Source of the DNA: Corynebacterium faecale
GTDB lineage: Bacteria > Actinomycetota > Actinomycetes > Mycobacteriales > Mycobacteriaceae
Direction: 5' to 3'
NCBI RefSeq assembly: GCF_030408735.1
Contig: NZ_CP047204.1
Coordinates: forward strand, 434,001-498,000
Length of the DNA stretch: 64,000 nt
Under the pieces are notes generated by a model that made no database searches, had not been told where the DNA came from, and saw only the letters and a program-made list of their open reading frames with translations. The position numbers were made by a program, and so were the translations under genes. Shown one piece after another: positions 40,672-49,383 of this stretch; position 1 is the stretch's first letter; every line of letters starts with the position of its first letter.

Positions 40672-41504
40672 TAGCCGATCTCCCCGGCATAGTGGTTGAA
40701 CTTGTTACCGCGGACAAAACCTGCGAGGAAGATACCCGCATCCCTGGCGGCATCAACAGCCAGGGATGTGGCGGCACCCACGGCAATGACACCGGGGATG
40801 CCGGCCATCGCAGCCTTCTGCACCAGCTCGAAGGAAGCACGGGAACTCATCACCAGGATGGTGTCCTGCAAGGGCAGTCTGCCCTCCATGAGCATGTGGC
40901 CGATGACCTTGTCCGCTGCATTGTGTCGGCCGACATCCTCACGAACTACAAGAAGTTCACCATCCAGGGTGGCGATACCTGCAGCATGCACACCACCGGT
41001 CTTATCGAACATCTTCTGTCGCGCCCGCAGCTTATCCGGCAGGGTGAGGATCATACGGGGATCAGGGGTGATGGGCTCAATCGGCCAGCCCTTCTTGCTC
41101 ATCAGCTGCTCAATAGAGGTGGTGCCACAGACACCACAGGCAGAAGAGGTGGGGAGATTACGCTGCACCGACACCAGGTTCAGCTGACGCTTGGGGTTGG
41201 TGGGGACCACATCCAATTCCAGGACATTATAGGTGTTCTGGTTATCCGGCCCCACAGCACCGGCACAATAGCGTGCGGTGGACACCTCGGAAGGATCCTT
41301 GATCAGACCCTCTGCCAGCAGCAGACCGTGAACCAGTTCAATGTCATGGCCTGGGGTACGCATGGTGGTGGTGAGACTGGTGCCGTTGACGTGGATCTCC
41401 AGCGGTTCCTCCACCGCGATGGTGTCGGGGCGGGTGTTGATGAACACTTCCGCCTCTGTGGACACCACGCGTGGGACCTGGAGGTTCTGTGTAATTCTTC
41501 CCAT
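40671..41504 (-). CDS. fdhD: formate dehydrogenase accessory sulfurtransferase FdhD
   Basis: FdhD moves sulfur from a cysteine desulfurase to the Mo-bisMGD cofactor, a step needed for active formate dehydrogenase. The 277-aa product has the persulfide Cys pair in SACGVCG (Cys 123 and 126) and the C-terminal nucleotide/MGD-binding segments VREDVGRHNAADKVIG and SSRASFELVQKAAMAGIPG. Its ATG overlaps the stop of the DUF6457-type gene. Its place after fdhF matches the C. glutamicum fdhF-cg0617-fdhD arrangement, as I recall it. Confidence 0.95.
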   Translation of the reverse strand: MGRITQNLQVPRVVSTEAEVFINTRPDTIAVEEPLEIHVNGTSLTTTMRTPGHDIELVHGLLLAEGLIKDPSEVSTARYCAGAVGPDNQNTYNVLELDVVPTNPKRQLNLVSVQRNLPTSSACGVCGTTSIEQLMSKKGWPIEPITPDPRMILTLPDKLRARQKMFDKTGGVHAAGIATLDGELLVVREDVGRHNAADKVIGHMLMEGRLPLQDTILVMSSRASFELVQKAAMAGIPGVIAVGAATSLAVDAARDAGIFLAGFVRGNKFNHYAGEIG

Positions 41505-41827
41505 TAGTTTTCGTATCCTTCAGCGATCAAGTTCTGTAGATGGTGTGAGCCTGCGAGCACATGACGTGCCAGTTCTGCTGTTTCCCCTGCTGAGCCTGCA
41601 TCAGTTTCACCAGCCAGGGTCTGTCGGGTGGCCGCCACACCCAGCAGGAAGGCAGTCATGGGCGCGGCTGGGCGGGCGGGGCCGTGCGCAACGTCGCGGG
41701 TGAGGTCTAAGAGCTGGGGGATGACGGCGTCGAGAAGCTCTTTATCAATGCTGAATTCCTCGCAGACCACACCGAGCCACTCGTACATGCGATACATCTT
41801 GTCCGCCTCGGCATCATGAGCACTCAA
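41504..41827 (-). CDS. DUF6457-type small protein in the fdh operon
   Basis: A 107-aa helical protein. MYEWLGVVCEEFSIDKELLD and VIPQLLDLTRDVAHGPARPA are followed by PMTAFLLGVAA, a pattern I associate with DUF6457, a small domain also found with MobA-type molybdenum cofactor enzymes. A role in cofactor delivery to FdhF is likely but inferred. It lies 81 nt after fdhF and overlaps fdhD. A hairpin in the 81-nt gap may lower its expression relative to fdhF. Confidence 0.75.
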   Translation of the reverse strand: MSAHDAEADKMYRMYEWLGVVCEEFSIDKELLDAVIPQLLDLTRDVAHGPARPAAPMTAFLLGVAATRQTLAGETDAGSAGETAELARHVLAGSHHLQNLIAEGYEN

Positions 41828-41854
41828 ATTAATTTTGTCCTCTCAAAGGTGAAA

Positions 41855-41899
41855 CCCGCACCCATGCGAGATCTTTTAGATTCAACGCCGGGTGCGGGT
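41855..41899 (-). terminator. hairpin between fdhF and the DUF6457-type gene
   Basis: ACCCGCACCC (41855-41864) pairs with GGGTGCGGGT (41890-41899). On the minus strand the stem is followed by TTTC, so partial termination behind fdhF is possible. Confidence 0.55.
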
Positions 41900-41908
41900 G
41901 GAAAAGTC

Positions 41909-44191
41909 CTACTTATCAGCCCGGGCACCCAGTGCTTCCAGACGGACAACCACGGATTTGGACACCGGGGTGTTGGACTTCTCCGCCACGGAATCCAATG
42001 GGACCAGCACATTGGCCTCCGGGAAATAGGTGGTCACGCAGTCTTTGGCGGTGTTGTACTCCACCACGCGGAAGTTCGGGGCACGGCGCTCACCATCAGA
42101 AAATACCGACACGATGTCCACCAGATCGCCGTCCTTCAGACCACGTTCGCGGCAGTCGGCCGGGCTGACAAAAACAACACGACGACCATTGCGCACACCA
42201 CGGTAGCGGTCATCCAAGCCGTAGATGGTGGAGTTGTACTGGTCATGGGAACGCACCGTGTTCATGAGGAAATAGCCCTCAGGAAGATCAATCACATTGG
42301 TCTCATTGACCGTCAGCTGGGCCTTGCCATCAGAGGTGTTGAAGACACGCTCACGCGGCCCATTGGGCAGGAGGAAACCACCAGGGTTCTGGATACGCCG
42401 GTTGAAGTCATGGAAGCCGGGAATGGTGGCCTCGATATGATCACGGATCACGGAATAATCATCGATCATCGGCTGCCAAAAAGGATCCCCGAAGGTCTCC
42501 CGGCCAATGGAACCGAGGATGTCACACTCAGACTTCAAGTTCAGATCCAGGTTGGCACGGCTCTTACCGGTGGAACCATGGACGGCACCGACGGAATCCT
42601 CCACGGTGACAATCTGGACACCGGACTTCTGCACATCCTTATCGGTGCGCGCAATCACTGGCAGGATCAGGGACTTCTCACCAGGCCAGGCATGGGAACC
42701 ATTGGGCTTGGTGGACAGGTGCACCGTCAGCTCATTGGACTCCATGCCCTTTTCCAACACCTCAGTATCAGAGGCCACACGCACCAGGTTGCCACCCAGT
42801 GAGAGGAAGAACTTGGTCTTGCCATCACGCATCGCACGCAGGGAATCAACCGCATCCCAGCCGTGCTTGCGGGGCACATCAAAACCGAACTCATCTTCCA
42901 GAGCCTGCAGGAAAGGCTCCGGCATCTTCTCCCAGATACCCATGGTGCGATCACCCTGAACATTGGAATGTCCACGCAGGGGGGCGGTACCTGCGCCAGG
43001 CTTACCGATATTGCCGGTGAGCAGCAGGAAGTTAACCATCTCACGGATGGTGTACACAGCGTTCTTGTGCTGGGTGACACCCAGTGTCCAGGAGACCACC
43101 ACGGTGTCAGCATCTTCCACCATGTCCGCGGCCTTCTGAATATCCTTAGCAGTCAGTCCGCAGCCACGCAGCAAGGTTGCATCATCCAGACTGTTGAGGT
43201 GCGCAATGGTGTCTTCCACACCAGAGCAGAACTGGTCTAAGAACTTATGATCCAGAGCGTCACGACGGATCAACTCCTTATTCAACGCCTGGAAGAAAGC
43301 ACGGTCACCGTCGAGACGCACCTGCATGTACTCATCAGTCAGATCAGCTGACATGCCGAGTACACCCTTGACGGTCTGTGGATCACGGAATTTCATCAGT
43401 CCGGTTTCCGGCAGCGGATTCAGGGTGAGGATCTTGCCACCATTGTCCTTGAGCTGCTTGAAGGCATCCAAGGCACGCGGGTGATTGGTGCCCGGGTTCT
43501 GGCCCACAGAAATCAGCAGGTCAGTGTTGTAGAAATCCTCCATCACCACAGAACCCTTGCCCAGGCCGAGTGTTTCGCCCAGGGCGGAACCGGTGGACTC
43601 ATGGCACATGTTGCCGCAGTCGGGAAGGTTATTGGTGCCTAGACGACGCGCCAGCAGCTGCATCATATAGGCAGGCTCATTTGGTGCACGCCCGGAGGTG
43701 TAGAACACCGCCTCATCCGGTTCAATCTCCTTGAGCTTGGAAGCGATCATCTCAAAGGCCTTGTCCCAGGCGATCGGATGATAATGATCATCACCGGAAC
43801 TGCGGTCATAGAGCATCGGCTCAGTGATACGGCCACTCTTACCCAACCAGTGATCCGTCTTTTCCCGCAGGTCATAAATGGAATGCTCAGCCCAGAAATC
43901 ACGGGTGGCACGCACCGGAGTGGTTTCCTCCGCCACAGCCTTCGCACCGTTTTCACAGAACTCCACGATGCCCAGATTATGCGTAGACGGCTCCGGCCAA
44001 GCACAACCGGGGCAGTCAATACCACCGGGCTTATTCATGGTCAGCAGTGGTAAGAGTGCCTTATTCGGTACAGCATGCTGCATGGCGTGGAGAACTCCGG
44101 GAACACCGGCGGCTGATTTAACACGCCTACCTACATCAGGGTTATCGAATTCATTCGCTGGATTTGTGATGTGTGCAGGAGGAGTAGTCAT
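41909..44191 (-). CDS. fdhF: FdhF/YdeP-family molybdopterin oxidoreductase (formate dehydrogenase)
   Basis: A 760-aa Mo-bisMGD enzyme of the DMSO-reductase superfamily, expected to oxidise formate to CO2 in the cytoplasm. GGIDCPGCAWPEP (Cys 60, 63) marks the FdhF/YdeP branch. FYTSGRAPNEPAYMMQLLA, then NMCHESTGSALGETLGLGKG and VGQNPGTNHPRAL bind the cofactor. The C-terminal molydopterin-binding domain has VRSHDQYNSTIYGLDDRYRG. No in-frame TGA or selenocysteine is present. ATG 44191 has TAGACT 7 nt upstream (leaderless type); the 91 extra open codons run into the riboswitch and are rejected. First gene of the fdh operon. Confidence 0.93.
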   Translation of the reverse strand: MTTPPAHITNPANEFDNPDVGRRVKSAAGVPGVLHAMQHAVPNKALLPLLTMNKPGGIDCPGCAWPEPSTHNLGIVEFCENGAKAVAEETTPVRATRDFWAEHSIYDLREKTDHWLGKSGRITEPMLYDRSSGDDHYHPIAWDKAFEMIASKLKEIEPDEAVFYTSGRAPNEPAYMMQLLARRLGTNNLPDCGNMCHESTGSALGETLGLGKGSVVMEDFYNTDLLISVGQNPGTNHPRALDAFKQLKDNGGKILTLNPLPETGLMKFRDPQTVKGVLGMSADLTDEYMQVRLDGDRAFFQALNKELIRRDALDHKFLDQFCSGVEDTIAHLNSLDDATLLRGCGLTAKDIQKAADMVEDADTVVVSWTLGVTQHKNAVYTIREMVNFLLLTGNIGKPGAGTAPLRGHSNVQGDRTMGIWEKMPEPFLQALEDEFGFDVPRKHGWDAVDSLRAMRDGKTKFFLSLGGNLVRVASDTEVLEKGMESNELTVHLSTKPNGSHAWPGEKSLILPVIARTDKDVQKSGVQIVTVEDSVGAVHGSTGKSRANLDLNLKSECDILGSIGRETFGDPFWQPMIDDYSVIRDHIEATIPGFHDFNRRIQNPGGFLLPNGPRERVFNTSDGKAQLTVNETNVIDLPEGYFLMNTVRSHDQYNSTIYGLDDRYRGVRNGRRVVFVSPADCRERGLKDGDLVDIVSVFSDGERRAPNFRVVEYNTAKDCVTTYFPEANVLVPLDSVAEKSNTPVSKSVVVRLEALGARADK

Positions 44192-44198
44192 AGGGGAC

Positions 44199-44204
44199 AG
44201 TCTA
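44199..44204 (-). promoter_or_regulatory. -10 box of the fdh operon
   Basis: On the minus strand TAGACT is followed by GTCCCCT and the fdhF ATG, which fits a leaderless transcript. No clear -35 is visible. Confidence 0.5.
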
Positions 44205-44314
44205 TGCGAGCACAAAATGCTTGTCGGATCGACACTGCCCAGCTTCACATACTCTGATGGGGGTTGAACGTGGCGTTGATGGTGGTGGTGGGGTGTTTCT
44301 GGGATAGAATAGAG

Positions 44315-44450
44315 GAGTCGCTTGCAGCGATAACCAGTCTTTAACCACTGGATGTTCTCATAGGGGGAAGCCGGTCCAAATCCGGCACTGACCCGCAACC
44401 GTAGGCTACTTTTCATAGGTGGCAAGTCGGAATACCCAGAGTCCATCCCA
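44315..44450 (+). ncRNA. cobalamin riboswitch 1 (plus strand)
   Basis: The class I cobalamin core is clear: ATAGGGGGAAGCCGGTCCAA, then the B12-box-like segment CCGGCACTGACCCGCAACCG, and the closing AAGTCGGAATACCCAGAGTC. A -10-like TAGAAT sits at 44305-44310. It precedes the DUF4430-like gene at 44579. The expression platform (about 44450-44578) has a GGAG/CTCC-type pairing near the AAGGGAG ribosome site, so translational control is plausible. Confidence 0.93.
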
Positions 44451-44578
44451 TGGCTTAGCAACAACCGTCGTGGAATACGGTTCTTAAGTCTCCTCAGGGT
44501 GGCGGAGTCTCTTTTCTCCCCACCCGTGGATTGTTTAAGAAGCGTTCCCCCAAGTTTAAAAAAAAGGGAGCTTCATCA

Positions 44579-45283
44579 GTGCATACTGATACACATCGCT
44601 TTCCCTTTCACCGGTTTAAGAACTCTTCCCCTGAAAGGCGAAAGACCTTGATCACTAACAATCGCGTGGCCACTGCCCTCCTTGCCACTGCTGCCACCAG
44701 CTTTGCACTCCTTCCAGTTGCGCAGGCTGCTGAGATCGCCACTGCTCGTGCTTGCGTGGATGCTGAGAACGTCTGGGTCCAGGTGGACTTCGGCACAGAA
44801 TCCGATCAACCAGCGAAGGGCGGATGTGCCACTGATTTCACCGATGGACTCGTTGCACTGAAATCTGCAGGCTTTGATGTGGATTACATCGATTCTGAAT
44901 ACGGTGCCATGCTCAGTGGTATCGAAGGTGTTGCACCCACCTGGACCGAAGATAACCCCGTGTACTGGAGTTACTGGACCGGTAATGTGGCAGCGGACTA
45001 TTCCGTGAGCTATGAGTCCTACATGGTCGGGGCCTCCGGATCCACCCCGGAAGCAGGCACCGTGGAGGCATGGGTGGCCTCAGATGGTTCCCTCCAACCT
45101 TCCCTGACTGAGCTGGTTGCTGCACCTGCTGAGGATGATCCTTCCCAGTCCTCCGGATCCTCTGCAGACACAGGCATCTTCGCTGTGATCGCCGGAATCC
45201 TGGCACTAGTGGGTGGCGGACTGGCTGCACTGTTCACGATCCCAGGCCTCAACATTCCAGGCGTCGTACTGCCGAAACTCTAA
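44579..45283 (+). CDS. secreted DUF4430-like (transcobalamin beta-domain-like) protein
   Basis: A 234-aa exported, membrane-anchored protein under a cobalamin riboswitch. Hydrophobic signal (ALLATAATSFALLPVAQAAE), then a beta domain (about 60-165) with GLVALKSAGFDVDYIDSEYG, YGAMLSGIEGVAPTW, the signature VYWSYWTGN and AGTVEAW, as in DUF4430/transcobalamin C-terminal domains. A Ser-rich linker and a C-terminal membrane helix (about 202-222) follow. GTG 44579 has AAGGGAG 8 nt upstream but gives a long basic n-region; TTG 44648 would give a tidy signal peptide. Probable role: binding B12 outside the cell for the convergent ECF transporter (inference). Confidence 0.8.
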   Translation: MHTDTHRFPFHRFKNSSPERRKTLITNNRVATALLATAATSFALLPVAQAAEIATARACVDAENVWVQVDFGTESDQPAKGGCATDFTDGLVALKSAGFDVDYIDSEYGAMLSGIEGVAPTWTEDNPVYWSYWTGNVAADYSVSYESYMVGASGSTPEAGTVEAWVASDGSLQPSLTELVAAPAEDDPSQSSGSSADTGIFAVIAGILALVGGGLAALFTIPGLNIPGVVLPKL

Positions 45284-45315
45284 GTGGGATTGGGGGCTGC
45301 GCTCCACCCAATAAA

Positions 45316-45354
45316 GCAGAAAAGGAAAGACCCCTAAGAAAACGTGAGTTTCTT
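45316..45354. terminator. bidirectional terminator between the two B12 units
   Basis: AAAGACCCCTAAGAAA (45316-45331) pairs perfectly over 16 bp with TTTCTTAGGGGTCTTT (45339-45354), with A and T ends on both strands. It serves two convergent units. Confidence 0.95.
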
Positions 45355-45386
45355 AGGGGTCTTTCAGGGCTGCTGTGGACAGCTGA

Positions 45387-46172
45387 CTAGCTGAAGCTGC
45401 GCTCCACACCGAAAGCAGCACGCCGGGAGGCACGTCGCAAAGCACCCAGGATCGGTTTGGCAGTCAACAGTAGTAACACTGCGGTGAATACTGCTCTGCC
45501 CAGATCCCATCCCAGGGATGTGGTCAGGGTAAAGATGATGAAGGTGTGGAGATTGTCCAACACCGGTGCACCTGCGGTGAAAGACAGGTCAGTGGAGACC
45601 CCGATGGCATAGGGCCAGAAGCTCATGTTCATCAAGAACCCGTACCCGAGAGCCGCGACCACCGCGTACATGATGATCATGATGGTCTCCTTCCTGCCAC
45701 GCAACGGTGGCAGGAGCCCGGCGCCGAAACTCACCCAGGCAGCGGCCAGCATCTGATAGGGCAGCCAGGGCCCGATACCCGCTGTGAGCAGTGCTGATGC
45801 GAACAGTCCGGTATTGCCCAGGATGAATCCGAACCCGGGCCCGAAGGCACGCCCGCCCAGGATGAGGATGAAAAAGACAGCCTCAAACCCTGCTGATCCG
45901 GCGCCGAAAGGCCGCACGATGGCCACCATTGCGCTTAGAACACCCAACATGGCGATGGCTTTCACATCGAAGCCGTCCTCACTGATCTCTGCGACCACCG
46001 CCGCCAGGACCAGCGGGATCACCAACGCCAGGTACAAGGGGGCCTGTGCATCATCGGAGAGAAAAGACTCCGGGTTCACAATCAGCGGCCAGAAGAAGAT
46101 CACCACGCTGAGCACAGCCAGCATGCCCAGGGTGAGGAAGCTCTTCGGTTTGAGGAGGATGGCGTTTCTCAT
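45387..46172 (-). CDS. ECF transporter substrate-binding (S) component, probably for cobalamin
   Basis: A 261-aa integral membrane protein with about six helices (roughly 14-30, 46-62, 72-90, 95-130, 160-180, 215-240). It resembles ECF S components: GGRAFGPGFGFILGNTGLFA and GPWLPYQMLAAAWVSFGAG are typical. It is the last gene of the riboswitch-controlled minus-strand operon and overlaps the ATPase stop by 4 nt. The B12 specificity is inferred from the riboswitch and neighbours. Confidence 0.85.
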   Translation of the reverse strand: MRNAILLKPKSFLTLGMLAVLSVVIFFWPLIVNPESFLSDDAQAPLYLALVIPLVLAAVVAEISEDGFDVKAIAMLGVLSAMVAIVRPFGAGSAGFEAVFFILILGGRAFGPGFGFILGNTGLFASALLTAGIGPWLPYQMLAAAWVSFGAGLLPPLRGRKETIMIIMYAVVAALGYGFLMNMSFWPYAIGVSTDLSFTAGAPVLDNLHTFIIFTLTTSLGWDLGRAVFTAVLLLLTAKPILGALRRASRRAAFGVERSFS

Positions 46173-47935
46173 AGCTCGCCCTCCCCGAGCGCCGTTCTGA
46201 CCGCCGGGACGGTGAGCCAGTGGGAGGCATCCTGAATGCCTGCGGTGATTTTGGCGATCTGCGGCGCATAGGCCGGGGATGCCGCCAGGATGTCCACCGC
46301 AGGACCGTCAGCGACAATCTTGCCGGCGGCCATGAAAAGTACACGGTCGGCGCACAGTGCGGCGAATTCCACATCGTGGGTCACCACCAGCACCGCATGC
46401 CCCGTGATAGCTAGCTCTTTGAAGCTGTCGGCGAGCGTCTTCTTACCGGCATAATCCAACCCGCGGGTCGGTTCATCGAAGAAAACTACCGGTGGCTGTG
46501 CGGCAAGCTGAATGGCTAAAGCCAGGGATAGCTTTTGTCCCTCAGAAAGATCCCGGGGATGGTGTGCATCGGGGATATTGGGGGCGAGGGAATCCAGGAT
46601 GCCCCGGGTGGTTCCAGGTTGAGCGGAGGCATCCTTGTCAGAACGGTGCAACTCCTGGGCCACGGAGGATTCATAGAGGATATCCGTCGGAGTCTGGGGC
46701 ACCATGGATACGATCCGACGGCGGTCGGCGGGTTTGAGTTCATGGGGATCTGACCATGGGGACCCACCGCTCGTGGCAGTGGTGTTGCGCCTGGATTTCC
46801 GGCTCAACCGGCGGGTGGTGGCTTCATCATCTTTGACCTGCACTGTTCCCTGATTGCGTTTACCGGTGCCCTGCAGCGCCCACAACAGGGTGGATTTACC
46901 ACAGCCGTTGCGCCCCATGAGCACGGTGATCTCACCTTCATGGAGGGTGAGATCCACCCCATCAACAGCACGGATCTCCGGAAAGTCCACCACGATGTCC
47001 TGTGCTTTGAGCAGGGGAGCGGGTTTCACCGTAGGGACCCGGGAAACCACCAATCCCCGTTGATAAAGACGCCTCCGCATCGCATGGGACTGGTGGCGGG
47101 CGCCACGGATGGACATGGGCAGCGGTGACCAGCCCGCCCACCGCCCGAGTTCCACCACCGGGGGCGCCACATCGGAGGTGGTCATGATCTCCTCCGGGGT
47201 GCCCAAGGTAACTGACCCGTCCTGGTCCACATGGGCCACCCGGTCCACATATTGCAGCACCCGTTCAATGCGGTGCTCAGCCAGCACCACCGTCATGGCC
47301 AGGTCATGGGCCAGTTTGGTCACCGTGGCCAGGACATCCTCAGCCCCATTGGGATCAAGGGCACTGGTGGGTTCGTCCAGGATCATCAGGGCCGGGCGGG
47401 TGGTGAGCACAGCGCCGATGGCCACCCGCTGCTGTTCACCGCCGGACAGCTCCGATAGTGGGACCCCACGCAGGTCAGCGATACCGAGAAGATCAAGGGT
47501 TTCCTCCACACGTTTCTTCATCACCGCCGGGGGAAGCCCGAGCTGTTCCATGCTGTAGGCAAGCTCTTCCTCCACGGTGTTGGTGACAAAACCCGCTGCC
47601 GGATCCTGACCCACCACACCCACCACATCAGAGAGCAACCGCGGTGGGAAATCCCGGGTATCACGTCCGACGACACGGACATGGCCATCCATGTGGCCGC
47701 CGGTGGCATGTGGCATGGCTCCGGTCATGGTGTTGAGCAATGTGGACTTACCCGCACCGGTTCGGCCGATGACCAGCAGAATCTCACCTTCAGTGAGGGT
47801 GAGATTCACATTCCTGATCTGAGGCTCAGCCAGGGTGCGCTCATCGGCGTAATAGGAGGCAGATACGTCCTCCATCTCCAGGATCGGGGCATCAGACCAT
47901 GCTTCGCGCCGGGTGGTCGCGCGGGTATTACTCAT
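46169..47935 (-). CDS. ECF transporter ATPase, fused A and A' domains
   Basis: A 588-aa protein with two ABC ATPase domains. Domain 1 has Walker A GRTGAGKST (about 57-65), signature LSGGEQQR and Walker B LMILDEPTSALDP. Domain 2 has Walker A GRNGCGKST, signature LSEGQKLS and Walker B VVFFDEPTRGLD. A linker of about 90 residues joins them, and a further hydrophilic insert lies after the second Walker A. Such fusions energise ECF transporters, with T and S encoded on either side. I start at ATG 47935 (MSNTRATTRR), which overlaps the T-component gene by 8 nt. Confidence 0.92.
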   Translation of the reverse strand: MSNTRATTRREAWSDAPILEMEDVSASYYADERTLAEPQIRNVNLTLTEGEILLVIGRTGAGKSTLLNTMTGAMPHATGGHMDGHVRVVGRDTRDFPPRLLSDVVGVVGQDPAAGFVTNTVEEELAYSMEQLGLPPAVMKKRVEETLDLLGIADLRGVPLSELSGGEQQRVAIGAVLTTRPALMILDEPTSALDPNGAEDVLATVTKLAHDLAMTVVLAEHRIERVLQYVDRVAHVDQDGSVTLGTPEEIMTTSDVAPPVVELGRWAGWSPLPMSIRGARHQSHAMRRRLYQRGLVVSRVPTVKPAPLLKAQDIVVDFPEIRAVDGVDLTLHEGEITVLMGRNGCGKSTLLWALQGTGKRNQGTVQVKDDEATTRRLSRKSRRNTTATSGGSPWSDPHELKPADRRRIVSMVPQTPTDILYESSVAQELHRSDKDASAQPGTTRGILDSLAPNIPDAHHPRDLSEGQKLSLALAIQLAAQPPVVFFDEPTRGLDYAGKKTLADSFKELAITGHAVLVVTHDVEFAALCADRVLFMAAGKIVADGPAVDILAASPAYAPQIAKITAGIQDASHWLTVPAVRTALGEGEL

Positions 47936-49325
47936 GACGGACTTCTTTCTTAGTGGCAACATCTCCAAAGCCCTGGGACGTGGCCTGCGAGGGGGAGAGG
48001 GTGGTCTGGGCTGATTGGCTCAGTTCAGCAGGTACCCGGACACGATCTGCCAGTGCGGGACTGCCCGGGATGTCTGCATTGCTGCCGTGCAGCTGCAGGG
48101 GCTTGTCCTGTCCGCGATGATGGTCATGCTGATTCTCCCGGGTGCTCTCCCGTCTGATCTTTTGCGGTTGATCCGCAGGGGAGGCATCGGTGCTGGGTGA
48201 GGGACGCTGAGTGCGACGCCTGGCCCGGACGGTATTCCGGGGGAGTCGTGGGGTGAATATGCCCGGCAGCGCTGCCACCACCAGACCCAGGATGACAAGA
48301 AGTGGCACCTGGGTGGGGAAATGCAGCGGAAGCCAGGTGGTCACCATGGATGCGGGATTGATATTGAGTTCGAGGAGGGCAGCCAGAAGAGGCACTAATC
48401 CACACAAGCTGGTCACCCACTCCGCGCCTGCCCACGGAAGCGCATCATAGGTGGTGGCCGTTTTGCGACGGGAAGCGATCACCAGTGAGATGATGAGGAA
48501 ACCCACCCCGATGATGAAAATCGGAACGGCGATGAACATCGGTGCTCCGGCATCCAGGACCACGAAGATACCGATGGTCGCGCCGATGATGCCGAGCGCC
48601 CCGAAAGCCGAGGTGATGCGTTGTGCCAAGAGGGAGGTATCAGCGCGTCGTCCGTAACCACGGGCATCCAGGGAACTCGCCAGAGCCAACGACCGGTCGA
48701 GGGTATCCTGGAACACCGGCATGAGGATACGGGCGAAACCCCGGATACCCCTGGTGTCATCACCACGGAGGATGCGGGCGCGGTGGATACGGTAGGCGGA
48801 TTCCGCCATCTGCGGAGCAATCGAGATACCGATGACAATGGCGGTGCCGAGATCACCCAGCGCACCAGGCAGTGACTTGACCAGTTTCTTCGGATCCGCC
48901 AGGGAGTTGGCGGCACCGACAGCGACGATCATGGTGCCCAGCACCAGCCCCTGAGTCGCGCTCATGAGCAGGCCTTCGGCGTAGACGGTGCCGAAGACAT
49001 TGATGCCAGCAGCCCACTCCGGCAGGCTCACCGGTGGGATGCGGAACAGTTCCTGCTCGCCGATCTTCGCACCCACGAGGATGTGCATGACCAGGCGGTA
49101 AACCACAATCCAACCACAGAGCATGAAATAGATCGGGAAGGCCCTCGCCCACGGTGAGGCACCCCTGCGCTGCGCGACCACAAAACACAGGGCAACCAGA
49201 GCCATGGCCAGCACATACAGGTTGGTGCTCAGACTGACGGTGGCGGCGATACCCAGGGCCCACACCCACCAGGCCATGGGGTGGATGAGCCTGCGGGACA
49301 GTAGATATCGTTTGAGCGCCGTCAC
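47928..49325 (-). CDS. ECF transporter transmembrane (T) component
   Basis: A 465-aa CbiQ-like membrane protein that couples the ATPases to the S component. About 8 hydrophobic segments lie between residues 15 and 370. The coupling motif appears as SLDARGYGRRAD (A-R-G form). After the last helix there is an unusual hydrophilic tail of about 90 residues, rich in Arg, Ser, Gln and His (RRTQRPSPSTDASPADQP onward). GTG 49325 (MTALKRYLLSRRLIHP) is chosen because the earlier frame runs into the upstream gene; this start is not certain. Confidence 0.85.
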   Translation of the reverse strand: MTALKRYLLSRRLIHPMAWWVWALGIAATVSLSTNLYVLAMALVALCFVVAQRRGASPWARAFPIYFMLCGWIVVYRLVMHILVGAKIGEQELFRIPPVSLPEWAAGINVFGTVYAEGLLMSATQGLVLGTMIVAVGAANSLADPKKLVKSLPGALGDLGTAIVIGISIAPQMAESAYRIHRARILRGDDTRGIRGFARILMPVFQDTLDRSLALASSLDARGYGRRADTSLLAQRITSAFGALGIIGATIGIFVVLDAGAPMFIAVPIFIIGVGFLIISLVIASRRKTATTYDALPWAGAEWVTSLCGLVPLLAALLELNINPASMVTTWLPLHFPTQVPLLVILGLVVAALPGIFTPRLPRNTVRARRRTQRPSPSTDASPADQPQKIRRESTRENQHDHHRGQDKPLQLHGSNADIPGSPALADRVRVPAELSQSAQTTLSPSQATSQGFGDVATKKEVRHE

Positions 49326-49383
49326 CGTGATGCCCTGCAGAGGTGCGCCGACACCGCGCGGTGTCCTACGGCTGGGACATGCC

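Noticed and set aside
41909..44191. Selenocysteine in the formate dehydrogenase
   Set aside because: No in-frame TGA is present, and no SECIS-like element was sought further.
44192..44464. N-terminal extension of fdhF
   Set aside because: The extra 91 codons run through the plus-strand riboswitch; ATG 44191 with a -10 box at leaderless spacing is a better start.
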